From: Photobacterium angustum
Lineage (GTDB): Bacteria; Pseudomonadota; Gammaproteobacteria; Enterobacterales; Vibrionaceae
Assembly (NCBI RefSeq): GCF_002954615.1
Contig: NZ_MSCJ01000002.1
Coordinates: 1-64,000 of the forward strand
Direction of reading: 5' to 3'
DNA: 64,000 nt
Shown: in pieces, positions 63,816 to 64,000 of the stretch
How the letters are laid out: each line of letters starts with the position of its first letter
Position numbering within the stretch: the stretch's first letter is position 1
Program-made: the position numbers and the translations under genes
The notes under the pieces: generated by a model
Told to the model about the DNA's origin: nothing
What the model saw: only the letters and a program-made list of their open reading frames with translations
Database searches by the model: none

Positions 63816-63891
63816 TGGAGCGACACACGAGGTTCGAACTCGTGACCTCAACCTTGGCAAGGTTGCGCTCTACCAGCTGAGCTAGTGTCGC
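63816..63891 (-). tRNA. tRNA-Gly (GCC), copy 9
   Basis: Identical to copy 1. Confidence 0.97.
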
Positions 63892-63912
63892 ATCACATCT
63901 CTTAAAAGAGAT

Positions 63913-63989
<77 letters not shown>

Positions 63990-64000
63990 TCCGATTTTTC

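Overview
The window looks like a chromosomal segment of a marine gammaproteobacterium of the Vibrionaceae, most likely Photobacterium or a close relative. The evidence is the moderate-to-low GC, the Na+-driven polar flagellar motor gene motX, the cysG-cysD-cysN-permease-cysC-cysQ order, the nsrR/rnr/rlmB and amiB/mutL/miaA/hfq/hflXKC neighbourhoods, and a large tandem array of tRNA genes. The genus is inference; the family is well supported.

Positions 1-7.4 kb: a minus-strand assimilatory sulfate operon (cysG, cysD, cysN, an SLC13/TrkA-C permease, cysC, cysQ). 7.8-14.3 kb: cpdB, a Crp-like regulator, an ElaA acetyltransferase, a DMT exporter, the divergent oapA/fklB pair and a DUF2780 protein. 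14.3-18.6 kb: cysJIH, which completes reduction of sulfate to sulfide with the first operon; CysG supplies siroheme for CysI. 18.8-22.3 kb: a small unknown gene, an outer-membrane barrel, pspG, dusA and a cold-shock gene with a long leader.

Positions 22.4-30.9 kb are the accessory part. Two near-identical arms of about 382 bp, each carrying a gene for an 80-residue secreted peptide, lie in inverted orientation around an iron alcohol dehydrogenase, an orphan small gene, a probable type II restriction-modification pair (MvaI/BcnI-like endonuclease plus Dcm-like C5 methyltransferase), an LpxO-like hydroxylase and a 25-residue small gene. Three decayed copies of the 3' end of one serine-recombinase gene, all on the minus strand, lie just outside arm 1 and within the segment, with other broken fragments between them.

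Positions 31-61.5 kb are core: zur, cheX, a cold-shock gene, pgi, yjbQ, a surface-antigen barrel, alr, dnaB, a DUF481 protein, the rpsF-priB-rpsR-rplI operon with its leader, rlmB, rnr, nsrR and hmp (with an NsrR-like operator), motX, purA, hflC, hflK, hflX, hfq, miaA, mutL, amiB, tsaE, nnr and queG.

Positions 61.5-64 kb: a gene-free stretch of about 750 bp with several DnaA-box-like sites, followed by a minus-strand array of at least nine tRNA-Gly(GCC) and six initiator tRNA-Met genes running off the right edge. A DnaA-box cluster between queG and tRNA-Gly(GCC) genes is the same context as the E. coli datA locus, and this is the most interesting observation in the window.
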